A stretch of 64,000 nt of DNA from Paratrimastix pyriformis (taxonomy: Eukaryota; Preaxostyla; Paratrimastigidae): NCBI GenBank assembly GCA_027972325.1, contig JAPMOS010000006.1:291001-355000 (forward strand). Reading direction: 5' to 3'. The notes below the pieces were generated by a model. That model ran no database searches. It was not told the DNA's origin and saw only the letters and a program-made list of their open reading frames with translations. The translations under genes and the position numbers were made by a program. Positions 11,258-23,753 of the stretch are shown piece by piece. Position 1 is the first letter of the stretch; each line of letters begins with the position of its first letter.

Positions 11258-14200
11258 TTACGGCCGCATCCGTTCGAAAGCGGCCTTCGCGTCGGGGCAT
11301 CCTTCCAGGAAGGCCAGCCGGCGCTGGCACAGCGCCTCCTCGACGCCCTGGCCGGGTTGCTCTGAGCGGTCGCCCAACCCGAGGAGGCCCCGCATCCCGG
11401 GGCTGAGCAGGTGGCGGGGCAGCTCGGCCCAGGTGAGGTCGTCTGGGAAGGCAGGCGGGGGTCGGCAGCAGGCCACATCGCAGGCCGTGTCCTCGGGGGG
11501 GGGGGGGGGGGGGGGGGGTGAGCAGGGCAACAACAAAGCGTGGTGAGACAACGCAATGCCATTCCTTCTTCGGCTGGGTCGGGGGGGCTGTGGCGACCGA
11601 CCGGCAAACAAGCGGCCAACCGATCGAAGAGCTGCTGCCTGGACCAGACCGAGGCGGGCACTGCAAGGAAGGGAAGGGGGGACCTGAGCTGGGGGCAGAT
11701 GGGCATGGGGGGGACGGGACCTTCGGCGGGGTTGGGGGGCAGAGGGATGCCCCAGTCGGGGGGGTAGTCGTCGAAGAGGGCAAACGCCAGGTAGCTGACG
11801 ACCATCCAGTAGAGCGACCCGTTGATCGCAGGGGAAAACTGCACGAGGGATCCAGAGCTCAGACCCATCACAACAGGAGGAGCTCCGACTGCGGACCTTG
11901 GGTGATGTGCAGTGGATGATGGCGTTGATGATGGCGGTGGCGAGGGCTGTCGAGCGGGGCAGGGGGCGGAGGTAGCCCTGGATGTCGCCGAGGGGCGGGG
12001 CCGTCAGGCTGCGGAGCATCGTGGGCGGCATTTCCGTCCTGAGGAAGTTCAAGGACGACCGAAGAAGAAGAGACCAGGAGAAATGAGGGCATGCCGAAAG
12101 CCGCTGGTCACACCACCACGGGTCTTTTGGACTTTGCCATGCACCTCGCCCTGTCCCCCTCCACCCCCCCTCCACCCCCTCCACCCCCTCCACCCCTCCA
12201 CCCCCCTCCACCCCCTCCACCCCCTCCACCCCCTCCACCCCCTCCACCTCCTCCACCTCCTCCACCCCTCCACCGCCGCCGCCCATTGACTTCCAGACCA
12301 AAATTCGATGCGGATGGCGAAGGGGTGGGCCCGCATGTAGAGCGTCATGACCTGCCCAAAGAGGGCGCTCCCGTAGCTCACGGCGTTATACTGGCGGAGC
12401 AGCTGGGTGCTCAGGTCGGGATGAATCCAGATCGCGGGCGCTGGGGGAACGCAAACCCGCTCGGGGAATGAACAGCAGGCCACACAGTGCACCTGTCCGC
12501 CACCTCAGGCATGCGTGCGTGCACTTCCTACTCTCCGCCATACAGACTTGGCTTCGCCGAATACCGGCTGAGGAGACCCTGCAAGAGATCGGCCCCGGGG
12601 CCGCTGAGGAAGAGCGACTCTGTGCAGAGGAAGCTGTGGACGGTCCGGTAGAGGAGCTCGCCCCGAGAAAGCTGACCCAGGTCTGCAACGAGCCGGTCGC
12701 GCCCAGGGAAAATACCAAGGGGTGGTGTGGGTGGGCGGTGTGGGTGGTTGCGGGCGGTACGGTGCTATGGTGCGGTCTGGTGCGGGTGCGGGTGCGGGTG
12801 CGGGTGAGGGTGATGTGGGGGAGCCCGATCAAGGGCAGCACGGCCGACATTGTGACCCGCTCCGAGCCAGGGCCTCCTGCATGGCCAACATGCCCATCAG
12901 TTCGGAGTCCCGCTGGGGGGCCGGCGCCTGGCGGGGGTAGAGGACAGGATCGAACAGCCACTGGGGCGGCACGGGCAGCGGGCTCGAGGCCGACGGGCGG
13001 AGCGAGAAGGACGGGCCACCAGCCCGCAGAAGCATCAGATTCGAGTCTGCGTGACGAGGCACCATCCCCGGAGGACGGGTATGGCAAGTTGAGTTTGTGG
13101 TGCCCAATGGAGAGATCGATTGGAATGGGAATCGGGCGGACCGAGTGAAGAAACTGACGCCTGCTGCTGGGCCACCAGTTCCGACACGGCATCGCCCTTG
13201 ACGGCCTGCTGCTGGGGCTGTGTGGAGCCGCCCATTCGGGCGACCAGCGAACCGAAGGGCGCGACCGACCCGCGGACAGCCGCCAAAGCCGGATCCGCCA
13301 GACGGGGCCCGAACAGGAGCGGGGACCAGATCGCCTGCGGGGCCAGCCACTCGGCCACGAGGCGTTCCTGGGTCGGGGGCGCGAAGGCCGCAAGGTACAG
13401 TGCGAGCTCGTGGAGGCGAGTCAGGTCGGGGCTGCCCGCAGGGACCAGGCCGGCCTGGGTGAGCCGAAGACCTGTCGCCAGCAGGTCCACGCCGGCCCGC
13501 CAGAGGGAACCCAGGCAGGCAGCCTGCGGGAGGAAACGCCGCAGTGCGCGGTCGGAATGAGAGCCGTTCCCATCTGAGGAGCGTTCGCCGAGCGCGTTTC
13601 TCAGTGGGTTCGAGGGACGGACCCTGTGGGCCGGGGCCAGGTGGGTCGGGTTCCAAACGGTCTCGAAGGCCGGGGCGGACGAGATCGGGTTGGCCGGCGG
13701 GGCGGGGAGACTGTGCAGCGGATGGTATGCCAACGCGGGCAGGTGAGCCCCCAGGAGCGCCGAGAGGCGATCCGCCTGGAGCAGAAGGCCGGGGTCGTGA
13801 GCGTGACCGTGAACGTGGGCGTGAACATGAGCGAGCGTGAGCGGGCCGTGAGCGGGGCCGTGAGCGTGAACGTGAGCGGGAGCGGGGCGGGAGCGTGAGC
13901 GGGCAAAAGACGCAGCAGCAGACCAAGGCGACGAGGGGGTGCTCAGGGCCCCGCTCGGCCCGGCAGCCCTCCATGCTCCTCCAAAGGGTGGGGTTGGCCT
14001 GGGCCATGCTCCCAAAGGCCCACACCACGGCCCCAGCCAGCCCCCACTGCGCCCGCAGCGCCAGGAAAGCCGCTCGGCCCGCCGGGTCGGCCAACCGGCC
14101 AGGGGCGCGCTCGGGCCCATAGCTCTGGCCGGCGAGGGTGAAGCCGAGATCCACCAGGCCGGTTGGCCGTACAACGGGCGGAACCTGGGTCTCGGCTGGC

Positions 14201-17200
14201 GGGGGGTTCATCAAGGACCGAGAGGCATGCGTCGCGGGGAAGAAGGGCTGGATGGCGGACGATGCAGCGACCAGGCTTCCGCTGGGGGAGATGAAGACAG
14301 CGAGGGGAGAGATGACTCCGATGATGAATAGACGGCGACCTCACAAGAAAGAACGGCGCGCCAAAAAGGATTCGGTGGTGTCGGACCTGTAGAGGAGGCA
14401 CAGCCAAGGGGCCAGGGCAAGCTGGGCCACTTGTTCGGCATGCTGCATGCGGGGCAGTGGGTCCGCCTGGGCCATGGTGGCCACCCGGCCGAAGAAGGCG
14501 CCCACAAAGTGCCACAGCCGCACGCAGACCCACCCGCAGGACTCGCGAGCGGCAGGGACCGCGGCGGGGCTCGTGGAGCTGGCCCACAGGGCCGCAAACT
14601 GGGCCAGGGCGGTGGTCACCACGTCCACCAACGAACTCAGGTGGGCAACGGCCAGGACCGAGGGCGGCTGGTTATCCCCCTCTTGTTCTTCGGATGGTCG
14701 GGCCCGTTCGGCGGCGCTCTTGCCCTCATTGTCATCCCGCAGAAGCTCGGCCCCCATCCAGCCGGCCGTCAGTGCCTCCAGGACGCCCATGTAGCCCTCG
14801 ACCAGGGCGCAGGTCAGGGCGAACGGCTCCTCCCCGGGCCCGTCGGCCCGGGTGGCGCGGCTGGGCAGGGCGTGCAGCCGGTCAATCATGGACGAGGCCG
14901 CGTCGGTGACCCACCCGAAGAGCTCGGCCACCACGTCGCCCACATGCACATTCAGCAGGCCCTGGCGCGCCCACACAACGGCCAGCCCGTAGGCTTCGCG
15001 CACCATCTGGCAGCGGCGCCGTTCGGCGGCGACATCGGGCGGCGAGTCGTCGGGCCCCAGGGCCAGGGCCACGGGCAGGGCGCCGGGGCAGAGCAGGAAG
15101 CGCAGCAAGATGGTGGCCGTGTGGTCGTCACGGCGGACCAGCGCGGGCAGGGCACTCGAATCGGGCAGGGCCTGGGGCGGCTCGATGGGGGCGGCAAGGG
15201 CAACCAGCCGGGAAAGGCGAGGCGACCATAAGCTCAGGGTCCGAAGAATGGCCAGCACCTCGGGCACGCACGCCCCGTAGGGAACTGGAAGATGGGATGA
15301 GGAATGGGCGCGAGCGGGTTATGGATGGATGGATGGATTGGATTGGATTGGATTGGATTGGATGGATGGATGGATGGATGGATGTCGCAGTTGGAGACGG
15401 ACGGTCTTTGGGTGAGGGCGGGCACGAGACGGCGACGAAGGAGTGCACCAGAACGCCCAACAGGCGCGGACACTGCGTGTGGTGGGGAGACGAAACGAAG
15501 ACGGATTGAAGGTGTGTGTGTCTCGGGGGAGGGCGCCGACCTCGACCAGGGATGTGGCGGCCTGGAGACTGTGCCGGGCAATGCGCAGCAGGATTCTGAT
15601 GATGGGCGGGGCAGCTGCCGGGATGCGCTCGACCTCCAGGAGGTACCTAAGGAGTGAGGCCGCGGATGAGACAGGTACCTCCACCACCGGCCGCACGCCC
15701 CGATTTCGCCGTCTCTCAGCACCCGGGGCGGCGGGCACGAACGAACCTCAGCCGAACGAGGAGGTCTGTCTGCAGGAGACCCTCGACGAGGTCCTCCTGG
15801 ATGCGGGCAGCGACGGTGTCCTCGTCCTCGTCCTCGCCGGGGTGGGGCGCCTTGGGGGGCGGGTGCGGGTTGCGCGGATCCAAAATGGGCATGGGCGACG
15901 GCTCGGTGCTGGCCGGCCAGTGGTGTTCTTCCAGGCAGTTGAACAGGGCCTCGTCTACGGGGAAAGATAGGCGCGAATGTATGTGGGGGGTCCGACGGAC
16001 CCTGGGGTGGGCAGATGAGGGCCGCGAGAGCCTGGCAGCCGGCCACGATGACGGTGGCCTGCGGGGCGTCGAGGGCCACACGCAGCAGGATGGCCACGTC
16101 AAACTGCTCGAGCAGTCGATACAGGAGCCCTGCAGAGAGGCACCACCAAACCAGCGGAATGAGACGACAGACGAACCCGCCCGTCCCCTCGTTCCCTCGC
16201 CGCTCACCCCTGTCCTTGCCGACCATGGCGATCCGGAGTCTCGCGGGCCTTGACCAAAATGGCTCCAATCATATTTATGGCGAGTGTGCGCTGCCCGGGG
16301 GCTTGACTCATGCTCTACCGGGGACAGGTCGGGGTGAGCGGCGAGGTCGGCCGGGGGAAGGCAGACCAGATGGAGCAGCTCGGCGATCGTGTACCCGGCT
16401 TGATCGGGATCGTCCCCGTGGTGATGCAGGCCCAGGCTTGTCGGAAGATCTACGGCCGAGTGCAATGAGCCGGTGGGTGGCACGGGGAGGGCAGACCCGC
16501 TGTGGCAGCGATGATCTCCCCGTCAAATCCGAACCGCCACTGAGGCAAGGACTCATCGGGTCGGGTCTGGCGAAAGGACGATGAGAGAGACGCGGGAACA
16601 ACGGACAATGCCAGACCGAGGGCTTCGCCCCGGGTTGCATCCAAGCCACCTTCTCGGCCTCCCACTTGTCGGGGCTCCAGCAGCCCGCAGTTTGTTGGCG
16701 TGCTTGGCCTTGCAGCCCGCGCTCCGTACCTGGAGGCTTTCCGAGGGCGGATGGCTTGCCCGAGGGTGCCAGTGGCTTCGGCTCTTGTGCAGGAGCCGTG
16801 GCTGCCGCAGGCTCGGCGGGAGCGCCCCCGGACGCAGCCTCCGCTGCCTTCTTTTTCCCGCGTTCGCGCAGGAAGGCGACAGCCGAGGGGCTGAAGAAGG
16901 ACTCGATCTCCTTTTGTGCCTGTTTAATCTCTTCCTCGGACATATTCAAGGTGGGATCTTTGGGGACGGGGACCGGGGCCCCAGCGGCGGCTGATGTGGC
17001 CGGACCACCGCGCCGGAAGCGCAGAGGGTTCTGCGTGGACAGGAAATCGGTGGAGCGGGAAACAACAAAGCAGACTGCAGGATCGTCGCGTCGGAAAGCA
17101 CTCGGGAAGCCATGCGGAGTGGTCCGAATCGGCACCGCGACCTCCAGATCGTCGTCGTGTTCCGTCACACCCGATAGAATAGCGGTGAGATGGCGATCCG

Positions 17201-17585
17201 CCTCTGCGGAGGATGTCAAAAATTATTAAAGAAAAAGGGGGGACCTTCCAAAAGAGCCACAGGATCGTCTTTTTCTTGCTGAGCACGCCGTTCACGTTGA
17301 GTATCCTCTCCAGTGGGTTGCATCTTCGGAGGACGCGTGGGGAAGCCGCCATCCAACGTCACGACATCGCGCATCTCATCTTCATCCTCCTCGTCTTCGA
17401 CCTCCATGTGAACGCCGTCGTTTTTCATCAGGTTGCGGAGAACCTGCGGCGTCGAAAGCTCCCACAGTGTAGCAGGCAATATTTTTGTTGGTTTTTGGGG
17501 TTTGATTTTTTTTGGCGTTGATGAGGGGTCTGTCTGAGCCTGCAGGATGTTCTGGACAAACCACGATTTTTTAGGCGATAATTGT
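11258..17585 (-). CDS. RPAP1: RPAP1, RNA polymerase II-associated protein 1 (many exons)
   Basis: RPAP1 is an armadillo-like factor involved in assembly and nuclear import of RNA polymerase II. The N-terminal part near 17480-16850 carries an acidic stretch and the RPAP1_N-type block SEEEIKQAQKEIESFFSPSA. The signature block LPTSLGLHHHGDDPDQAGY (16447-16391) is nearly identical to the human LPTHLGLHHHG block. LRIARHSLQAATSLVE (near 15570) matches human LARHSLESATRVLE. Near 12410-12310 the block LLRQYNAVSYGSALFGQVM matches the human C-terminal FLDHFEAVSFGDHLFGALV. The C-terminus ends in KAAFERMRP and stop at 11258. Introns contain GGAT and CCTCCACC satellites. The extreme 5' end is unresolved: the first readable exon (FVQNILQAQTDPSS, near 17560) has no ATG in frame and lies only about 150 bp from the start of the divergent proline-rich gene. 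Confidence 0.93.
11494..11518. repeat. Poly-G tract in an RPAP1 intron
   Basis: A run of about 24 G on the plus strand inside the last RPAP1 intron, poly-C in the transcript. Confidence 0.8.
12145..12285. repeat. CCACCCCCT-type satellite in an RPAP1 intron
   Basis: Tandem repeats of CCCCCTCCA and CCTCCTCCA units over about 140 bp, between the RPAP1 exon at about 12435-12295 and the one ending near 12090. On the gene strand it is purine-rich (TGGAGGGGG). Confidence 0.85.
13790..13900. repeat. GTGAGCGTGA-type repeat in an RPAP1 intron
   Basis: Imperfect tandem hexamers and decamers of the form GTGAACGTGAGC and GTGAGCGGGA. They are part of an RPAP1 intron. Confidence 0.6.
15318..15385. repeat. 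GGAT/GGATT repeat in an RPAP1 intron
   Basis: Tandem GGAT and GGATT units similar to those in BLTP1 near 7.3 kb. Confidence 0.85.
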
Positions 17586-17735
17586 CCCTCTCAAGCCGGA
17601 GCTGACAGTCGGATCCGGCTGAAGCTCAATTATTTGACCGCTACGAAAGATCTCACACCCATCACACATTACCAGACCGCTCAGCGACCACGACGTGCCA
17701 GTTCTCCTTCCTCACCGCTTCAACAATTTCGGGAA

Positions 17736-20173
17736 ATGCCGCCACCGCCACCGCCACCGGAATTAAACCAATCGCCAGCCGTGCCTGCGGCCGGATCGCC
17801 CGTTCGCGTTCGGCCCACATTCGCGCACATTCAAACGCTGAATGACTCAGTGCCGATACCGATGCTACCCGCTGCTCCTTCCCCGCCCGTCCTTCCGAGC
17901 ATCTTTCAATATCCCCCGCCCCTCCGCCCCAGCGGCGCGACGCCCACCCCGCCGCCACCGCCGATTACATCGCGTCTCAGCCTCCACCTGGACCAGCAGG
18001 AAAAGCTGCTCTCGCTTTCGTTCTCGCAGGGCAGCCTGGCACCCCCGCCTCCCCCGCCTCCATCTGCCAAGAGGCGGGTGCCCACCACGGGCACGGGCGG
18101 TGCGGCTGTCGCCCCGCCGGCGGCGATCCCCCTGGCCCAATCCGAGTCACCCTCCACGAGCTCCCTACCCACCGTGGCGACGCGCCCACCGTCTAGCGCA
18201 GCCGCCATTCCCACCCGCCCCGCCCCGCCCCCTGCTGCGCTCACCCAACCCCCGGCCCCCACCCACGGCAGCGACTATCCCCCCTGGCAGGCTCCGCCCC
18301 CTCAGAGGTTGGTCTCCATCTCCACGGAGCTGGTGGATCCCCGGGGTCCACTCACCATGGACCACGCACCACCGCATGGGGGCGGGAGCCTTTCGCCGGA
18401 CGGGGACCCCTCCGAGGCCTGGACGGGCGAGGCCCAGCCCATCACGCCCATCTCCCGCGACCCGGTTGATGTCCACCGGCCACCGCCGCCCAACAACGTG
18501 CGCATACCCCCGCTGGCTGTCCCCCCAGCGGCGGCGTCAGGGAACCCCCCTGCCCCCGCCCCCGCCCCTGCCCCTGCCCCCGCCCCTGCCCCTGCCCCAG
18601 ATCGGCCGCCAGGGGAGGAGGATCTTGCCGGCTGGCCCTCGGGCGACCCTGCCCTTGCCGCCACCACGACGGCCGCCCGCCAGGTGACCCCGCCGCTGCA
18701 CTGCCGGCTGGTGGATGCGCCCCCCGAGATGCTGCCCCGCCCCGCCACCCGTCACTACACCTACGGGCCCATCAAGGGCTCCCGGCTCTCCAAGTACCCC
18801 GGGGGGATACCGACCCCCCCCGCACACCCGCATCCGCACGGCGCTGCCCAAAGGACCGACGAGGGGCCGCCCGCATTTGCGCGGGTCGGAGGTGGTGGGG
18901 GCTCCCAGCCGCCCAGCCGGGGAGGGGGCGGGAGCGGCGGCGGGGACAGCAGGAGCCCCGCGGAGCTCCGGGGCTCCGAGGGCGCCGGCAGCAGTGGTGT
19001 GGGCGAGGTCCGCCAGAGCGTCTGCGCCCATCCCCCAGTGCGCTGGCTGTGCCGGACTGCATTCATCTTCTCACCTACGCACCCACCCCCACGCAGGGCA
19101 TGGCCTCGACGGTGCCCTGCCCGCTCCCATCCCGCCACGGTCTGCCCGCCACCACCACCACCACCCCTCTCCTCCCATCCCCTTCTCTCCTCGCCCTCGA
19201 TCTGTGGGCCGGTGCCGACAATGTCGTTCTCCATACTCATTCCTCACAACCTCCTTCTCCGCCCCCAGGCATCCCACCGCCGCGCAAGCTGATCTCACGC
19301 CTGTCGCGCTACGTGGGCGGGGGCGCCTCGGGTGGACCGCACCCGCCCGTCCTGCCGGCTGCACCGCTGCCCTTCGACGTCCGGCCGACCCTCCTCAACG
19401 ACCCCACCCGCGAGCCGTCCCCGCCGCTCCCAGCCGCCGCCCTGGGCACCCGGACCCGCTCCTCGATACACGTCAGGCTGCAGGCCGAGCGGGCCCCGTC
19501 ACCCCCGGGGAGAGCCACATCGCCCCCACACCCCGAAGAGGCATCACCACCCCAACCCCGGTCCCCACCCCGGTCTCCACCCCCCCGGTCTCCACCCCGC
19601 GCCAGCACGGCGCCCATCTCCGCAGCCGCGGCGGCCGCCGTGGCCAGCGCATCGCCCCACCGGCAAGGGGGCATATACCCGATCACCCCCCAGGAGCGCG
19701 CCACCCTCTCCCTGTGGTCGAGCCGGCTGGGCCTCAACGGGGTCGCGCCCGCGCCCAAGTCCACCCCGACCGCAACCGCCATCATCACGGAGCGCATCAA
19801 GGCCCTCACCCGGGGCCTCCCGATCACCTCGCCCGCACCCGCCCTCGCCGAGGCCCACCGCTCGCCCCCGCCCACTCGCATGTCGCTCACCCTCCAATCC
19901 CAGGGTCGGGACGACTGGGAGGCCAGGGTTCGCTCCCGGGGTGGCGGAGACGGTGGTGGCGGTGATGGGGTAGGTGTGACCGAGGTGACAGCCGCTCAAC
20001 GTCCATCAAGACTCTCACAGTCGTTGTCTCAACCGCTCGTCCCCGTGAGGCGACGGGGACCCTCGCCCCAGTCGAAAGAGGCCTATTTCGCCTATCTCAC
20101 CGAGAAGCAGCGCCAGCAGGAGCAGGAGCTCGCCGACTTCGACGATCTCGTCGACGATTTGTATCGTTCCTAG
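17736..20173 (+). CDS. Proline-rich, probably disordered protein of unknown function
   Basis: I do not recognise a family. The start chosen is the ATG at 17736 ([12 protein letters not shown]), because the longer open frame upstream overlaps the antisense first exon of RPAP1. The coding region runs to a probable intron at about 18997-19268 (donor gtgtgg is weak; the acceptor ccccag is good) and then 19269-20173. The protein of roughly 720 aa is dominated by Pro, Ala, Ser and Thr with PPPPP, PAPAPA and SPP repeats. Short possibly structured segments are TFAHIQTLNDS, RKLISRLSRYVGGG, and a charged C-terminal helix EKQRQQEQELADFDDLVDDL. It is probably a scaffold or regulatory protein with linear motifs; the poly-proline runs could bind SH3, WW or EVH1 domains (inference only). 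It is divergent from RPAP1 and 185 bp upstream of the acid phosphatase. Confidence 0.7.
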
Positions 20174-20358
20174 TCGTTTTCTGAGAGTGTGCTGAAATGT
20201 ATTCTTTTTTTTTTTTTGCTTGTTTTTTCTCTCTCCCTCTTTTTTTTCCTTTTTTTTTCCTTCCTCGAAGAAGAGCTCCAACCCAACCCCCCCCTTCAAA
20301 GGTCGCCTGCCTGCGAGCGTGAAGGTTGCCCAAGGCCCTTTTCGCCGATTCGCAAGGC

Positions 20359-21915
20359 ATGGCACGACTCGCCCTGCTTCTGCTGCCTTTGGTCCTCGTC
20401 AGCTGTGCCCCCGACAATCTTCAACTGACCTCTGTGCAAGTGGTCCACCGGCATGGTGCCAGGACGGCTCTGCACGGTTACACAGACGAACCTGTTTGGA
20501 ATTGTGACATCACTCCTTTGGTGGGTCTCACAGATCTCGTTCAGACAAAGGACACATCACCTCGCATCTACCGAAAAAAGTACCCGACTGATATGTCCAA
20601 AAATCTGCCTGGAAATTGCATGGCGGGTCAATTGACCTCTCTCGGGGCTGCAATGGTCTGGACCCTCCCACAGCTCCAGCGCAAATCATACCATATTCTT
20701 CTTGCCCTGTAGCACGAACAAATGGGGTCGTTCTTCCGGCGGCGGTATGTCGACACCCTGAAGTTCCTTCCGCCCCAACTGGACCCTGCCCAAATGTGGT
20801 TCCGGTCCAGCGATGCCCCTCGCACGCTCGCCAGTATTGACGCCAATATGCGCGGGTTTTATCCAATCAGCTCCACTCCTGTTCGCCCGATTTTGGATGT
20901 TGAGGTCTCTCCCCCTCCTTCCCTCAGCCCCCAGTCTGACCGGCCCCTTCAGGTGCGCGAGTGGGATTTCGATGATATCCCAGCCCCAGATGTCTATTCG
21001 ACCTCGGTACCCAATTGCCCGGCTCTGATGGGAGTGATTACGAAGATGCGGCAGAACCAGGATTTCATCCGCCAGCACCAGGTCCGTCCCAGGACCACCA
21101 CCCACCCGGGGCGCGACTGTTCTTCCCTCATCGGGTATTCCGATTCGGCTCGCTTTCGCGCAGGCCGTGGCGGATGTCCGGGCCTCGATCATGGCCAAGA
21201 TGAACCTGACCGACGACCAGATGGGCTGGCTCTGGGTGGGCGACAACTTCATCATGCGCAAGCTCCACGGGCTCCCCATGCCCACCCAGCTCACCGCCCA
21301 GGAGGTCTGTTTGCCACAGTAGGGGTATTCCCTCACTCCCTTCTCCCCGGGTAGGTGGCCACTACTGTCTCCATGGCGGGCTACGAGTTCCTGTATCCCT
21401 ACCAGAACCAGAATGCCGACCAGCAGCGAGCCTGGCTCACCCTGACCTACGGGGCCATGATGGGCGATATCTACAAGCGCATGCTGATCACTCCCTCTGC
21501 GGGCACGCCGCGCTACTACGCCTACAGTGCGCACGATACCACCATTGCCGGGCTGATCTCGATCCTGGGTGATACCGGCTATCCTTGGATGCCCGTGGCC
21601 AGCTTCCTTGTTTTCGAAGTGTGGCGCGACCCTGCGACAACTGACCCGTGGGTCTCGATCATCTACTCGAACAGCACCTATGTGCCGAGCCCTGACATGT
21701 GGCCCCGGCCGCAATGGATGGTGATTCCGCCCTGCGTTCCGTATGTTGCCCGGGGGGTTCCCCTCACCGAGGCCAACCCGGGAGCAGCACGCTTTTCGTC
21801 GCAGCCCACCTTCTGTCCGCTGACGGTGTTCGCCCAGTATGCACAGATGTGGATCCCGAAAGATCGGCGTCAAGTTTGTGGTCTCACGGCGGCCAGCAAC
21901 GATTGGCGCAGATGA
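20359..21915 (+). CDS. Secreted histidine acid phosphatase (five exons)
   Basis: Branch-2 histidine phosphatase of the lysosomal/prostatic acid phosphatase type, which removes phosphate from phosphomonoesters at acid pH in the lysosome or outside the cell. Exons are 20359-20655, 20713-20904, 20953-21081, 21164-21304 and 21355-21915. An N-terminal signal peptide (MARLALLLLPLVLVSC) fixes the start at 20359 rather than the upstream in-frame start. The catalytic motif VVHRHGART lies about 30 residues in, RSSDAPRTLAS in exon 2 matches the family's second conserved arginine region, and the C-terminal catalytic HD is in YSAHDTTIAG. Cysteines near the C-terminus fit a disulphide-bonded secreted enzyme. 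Donors are gtctg, gtctc, gtccg and gtctg. Substrate specificity cannot be read from the sequence. Confidence 0.93.
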
Positions 21916-22071
21916 TCGTTTTTTTCTTTTTTTTCTTTTTCTGGGTTTTTTTTTTTATCAATAATTGGATTGACTCCCTTGCGACAATCACCCTCTCGTC
22001 CGTACGGCGGCCAACGCGTCCCCATCTTTCCCGGCGGCGATCTCATCTGACGGGGTTCTTTACCGGGTGAA

Positions 22072-23573
22072 ATGGAACAGCAGGAACCTGAGCATGGGGA
22101 GGCGGTCGAACATGTCCCCGCTCTGCCATCGAATGGCTTTTGGTATCGTAATTTCAGTGACGCTCGCTGCTATTGGGACGAGGGTTGTGCCCGTCTTGCC
22201 GAGGCCACCACGGATCGCCTGAACGATCTGGAGGCCGTCCGCGCTCTGGGAAATGCGATTTTGAGGGACCACAGTGCGCTCTATTTGAACGTCAAAAATT
22301 CACGCCCTCTCTTTCGATTGATGGATCGGCTGGAGGATGTCGATGAAGTCTCGATCCACGTTCTCGCGGCGATGCTCTTCTTGGTGGGCCAACAAAAAAC
22401 AGAGGCTTTTGAAGAAATTGAAGCTGCGATTCAACAGGATTCTCAGTCCCACGCTCTCCGTGCCCTCCGTGCGAGCATCGCCTCTTCCATTCCTGGCCAC
22501 TCGGCCGACGACATTGTCAACACGTATTCAGAGGCAATCCGCCTCGCGGACTCTTGCGCGTTCCCGGAGTCGCGCTTTCAATACCACTACCAAAGAGCTC
22601 GGAACATTATTGACCGTCACTGTATCCGGACTCCTGTGGTCTGGCGGCCCCTTCATTCGTGGCTCCAACATCGCAATGTGTGGCGGCTCCTGTAGGGCAT
22701 TTCTTTGGACGAGCCTCTTTCCCTGGAGACTTTCAGGCAGCAACAGGGCGCCCTGAACGATCTCGTGGCTTTCCTGGCCAACGAGCCCATCGACCACCCC
22801 AATGTCTGTGGAGGGCGGCCAGGGTGTCCGAGGTGAGGCAGGTAGTGAAGGACCCGTGGAAGGGATTTTGTTCGGTTCCTCCATTTTCCTCGCCGGCCCC
22901 GCTTCCGAGTCGTAACATCATGTGCTGCCATGTCCACACCATCCGTCCCATTCCCCAGGTTTGCCACGCGCATTGGTCACTCTGTGTCCTCTACTGCCAA
23001 TGGGCCCGCCACTTCGGGGCCGCGCCACGGCCGACCACCGCCACACCCGCAGACGAACAGCTTCTGGCTCCGGTCACGGCCTGGGACCATCTCTGGACAG
23101 GCTGCACACTGGAGAATCTCTCCACATCCAACATCCCGAACGCGGCTGTGGCCCCCGTTGCTGCCACTTCCGCCACTGCAGCCGCTGCCGCCTCAACGAC
23201 CCCAGCCGGCATGATTTTCTTCACGGAGGCTGCCAGGCATCACCGCTTTGGGCTGGCCTCTCTGCGGGCCCATCGGACTGTGGCACAGAAAGATGTCAAT
23301 TACGTCAGCCCTGTGGGGATGGAAGATGCCCTTCGCGAGGCCACTGTCATGATGCAGCGAACGGCGGCCCTCTTCGGGCTCTCCAGCCCGCCTGCTACCA
23401 TAACAGCCCTCGAGACTCGTATGGCCGAGGAGGCAGCGGCCGCACCTCAGCCTCCGCCTGCCACCCGCGTTCCTGCCGCCGCAGCCCCAGCGCCCATTTC
23501 CGTGCCAACTCCATCGCCTCCTGCCGCTCCGAAGCCCGGTTCGACCCCCGGTGAGAGTCCTGATATTGATTGA
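22072..23573 (+). CDS. Unknown helical, possibly TPR-like protein (three exons)
   Basis: Not recognised. Exons are 22072-22638, 22696-22803 and 22959-23573, joined in frame by gtctg donors. The protein is about 430 aa. The first 280 residues are helical with a repeat-like pattern (ALYLNVKNSRPLFRLMDRL, MLFLVGQQKTEAFEEIEAAI, YHYQRARNIIDRH, AHWSLCVLYCQWARHF), suggesting an alpha-solenoid. The middle has a short region around MIFFTEAARHHRFGLASLRA, and the last 80 residues are Ala/Pro-rich and probably disordered. No signal peptide or membrane helix is evident. It sits alone between the acid phosphatase and the TM1266-like gene with about 160-180 bp on either side. Confidence 0.72.
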
Positions 23574-23753
23574 AATGTTGGCAACAACAAAAGAAGGAAG
23601 TTTATCGCCTCGGCCTTTTTTCACCATTTCATTTGACGGGCAAGACCGAATGATTCCAAGGCGGCCTCGTTTTTTGGACGAGTGTTTCGAGTGCCCCTGG
23701 CCAGATCCTCCTTGTAGTTTGCCAAAAAACCGAGTGTTGACCGAATTCAAACC

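Noticed and set aside
14431-15231. 266-aa plus-strand open frame
   Set aside because: It is the antisense shadow of an RPAP1 exon region; GC-rich third positions keep antisense frames open.
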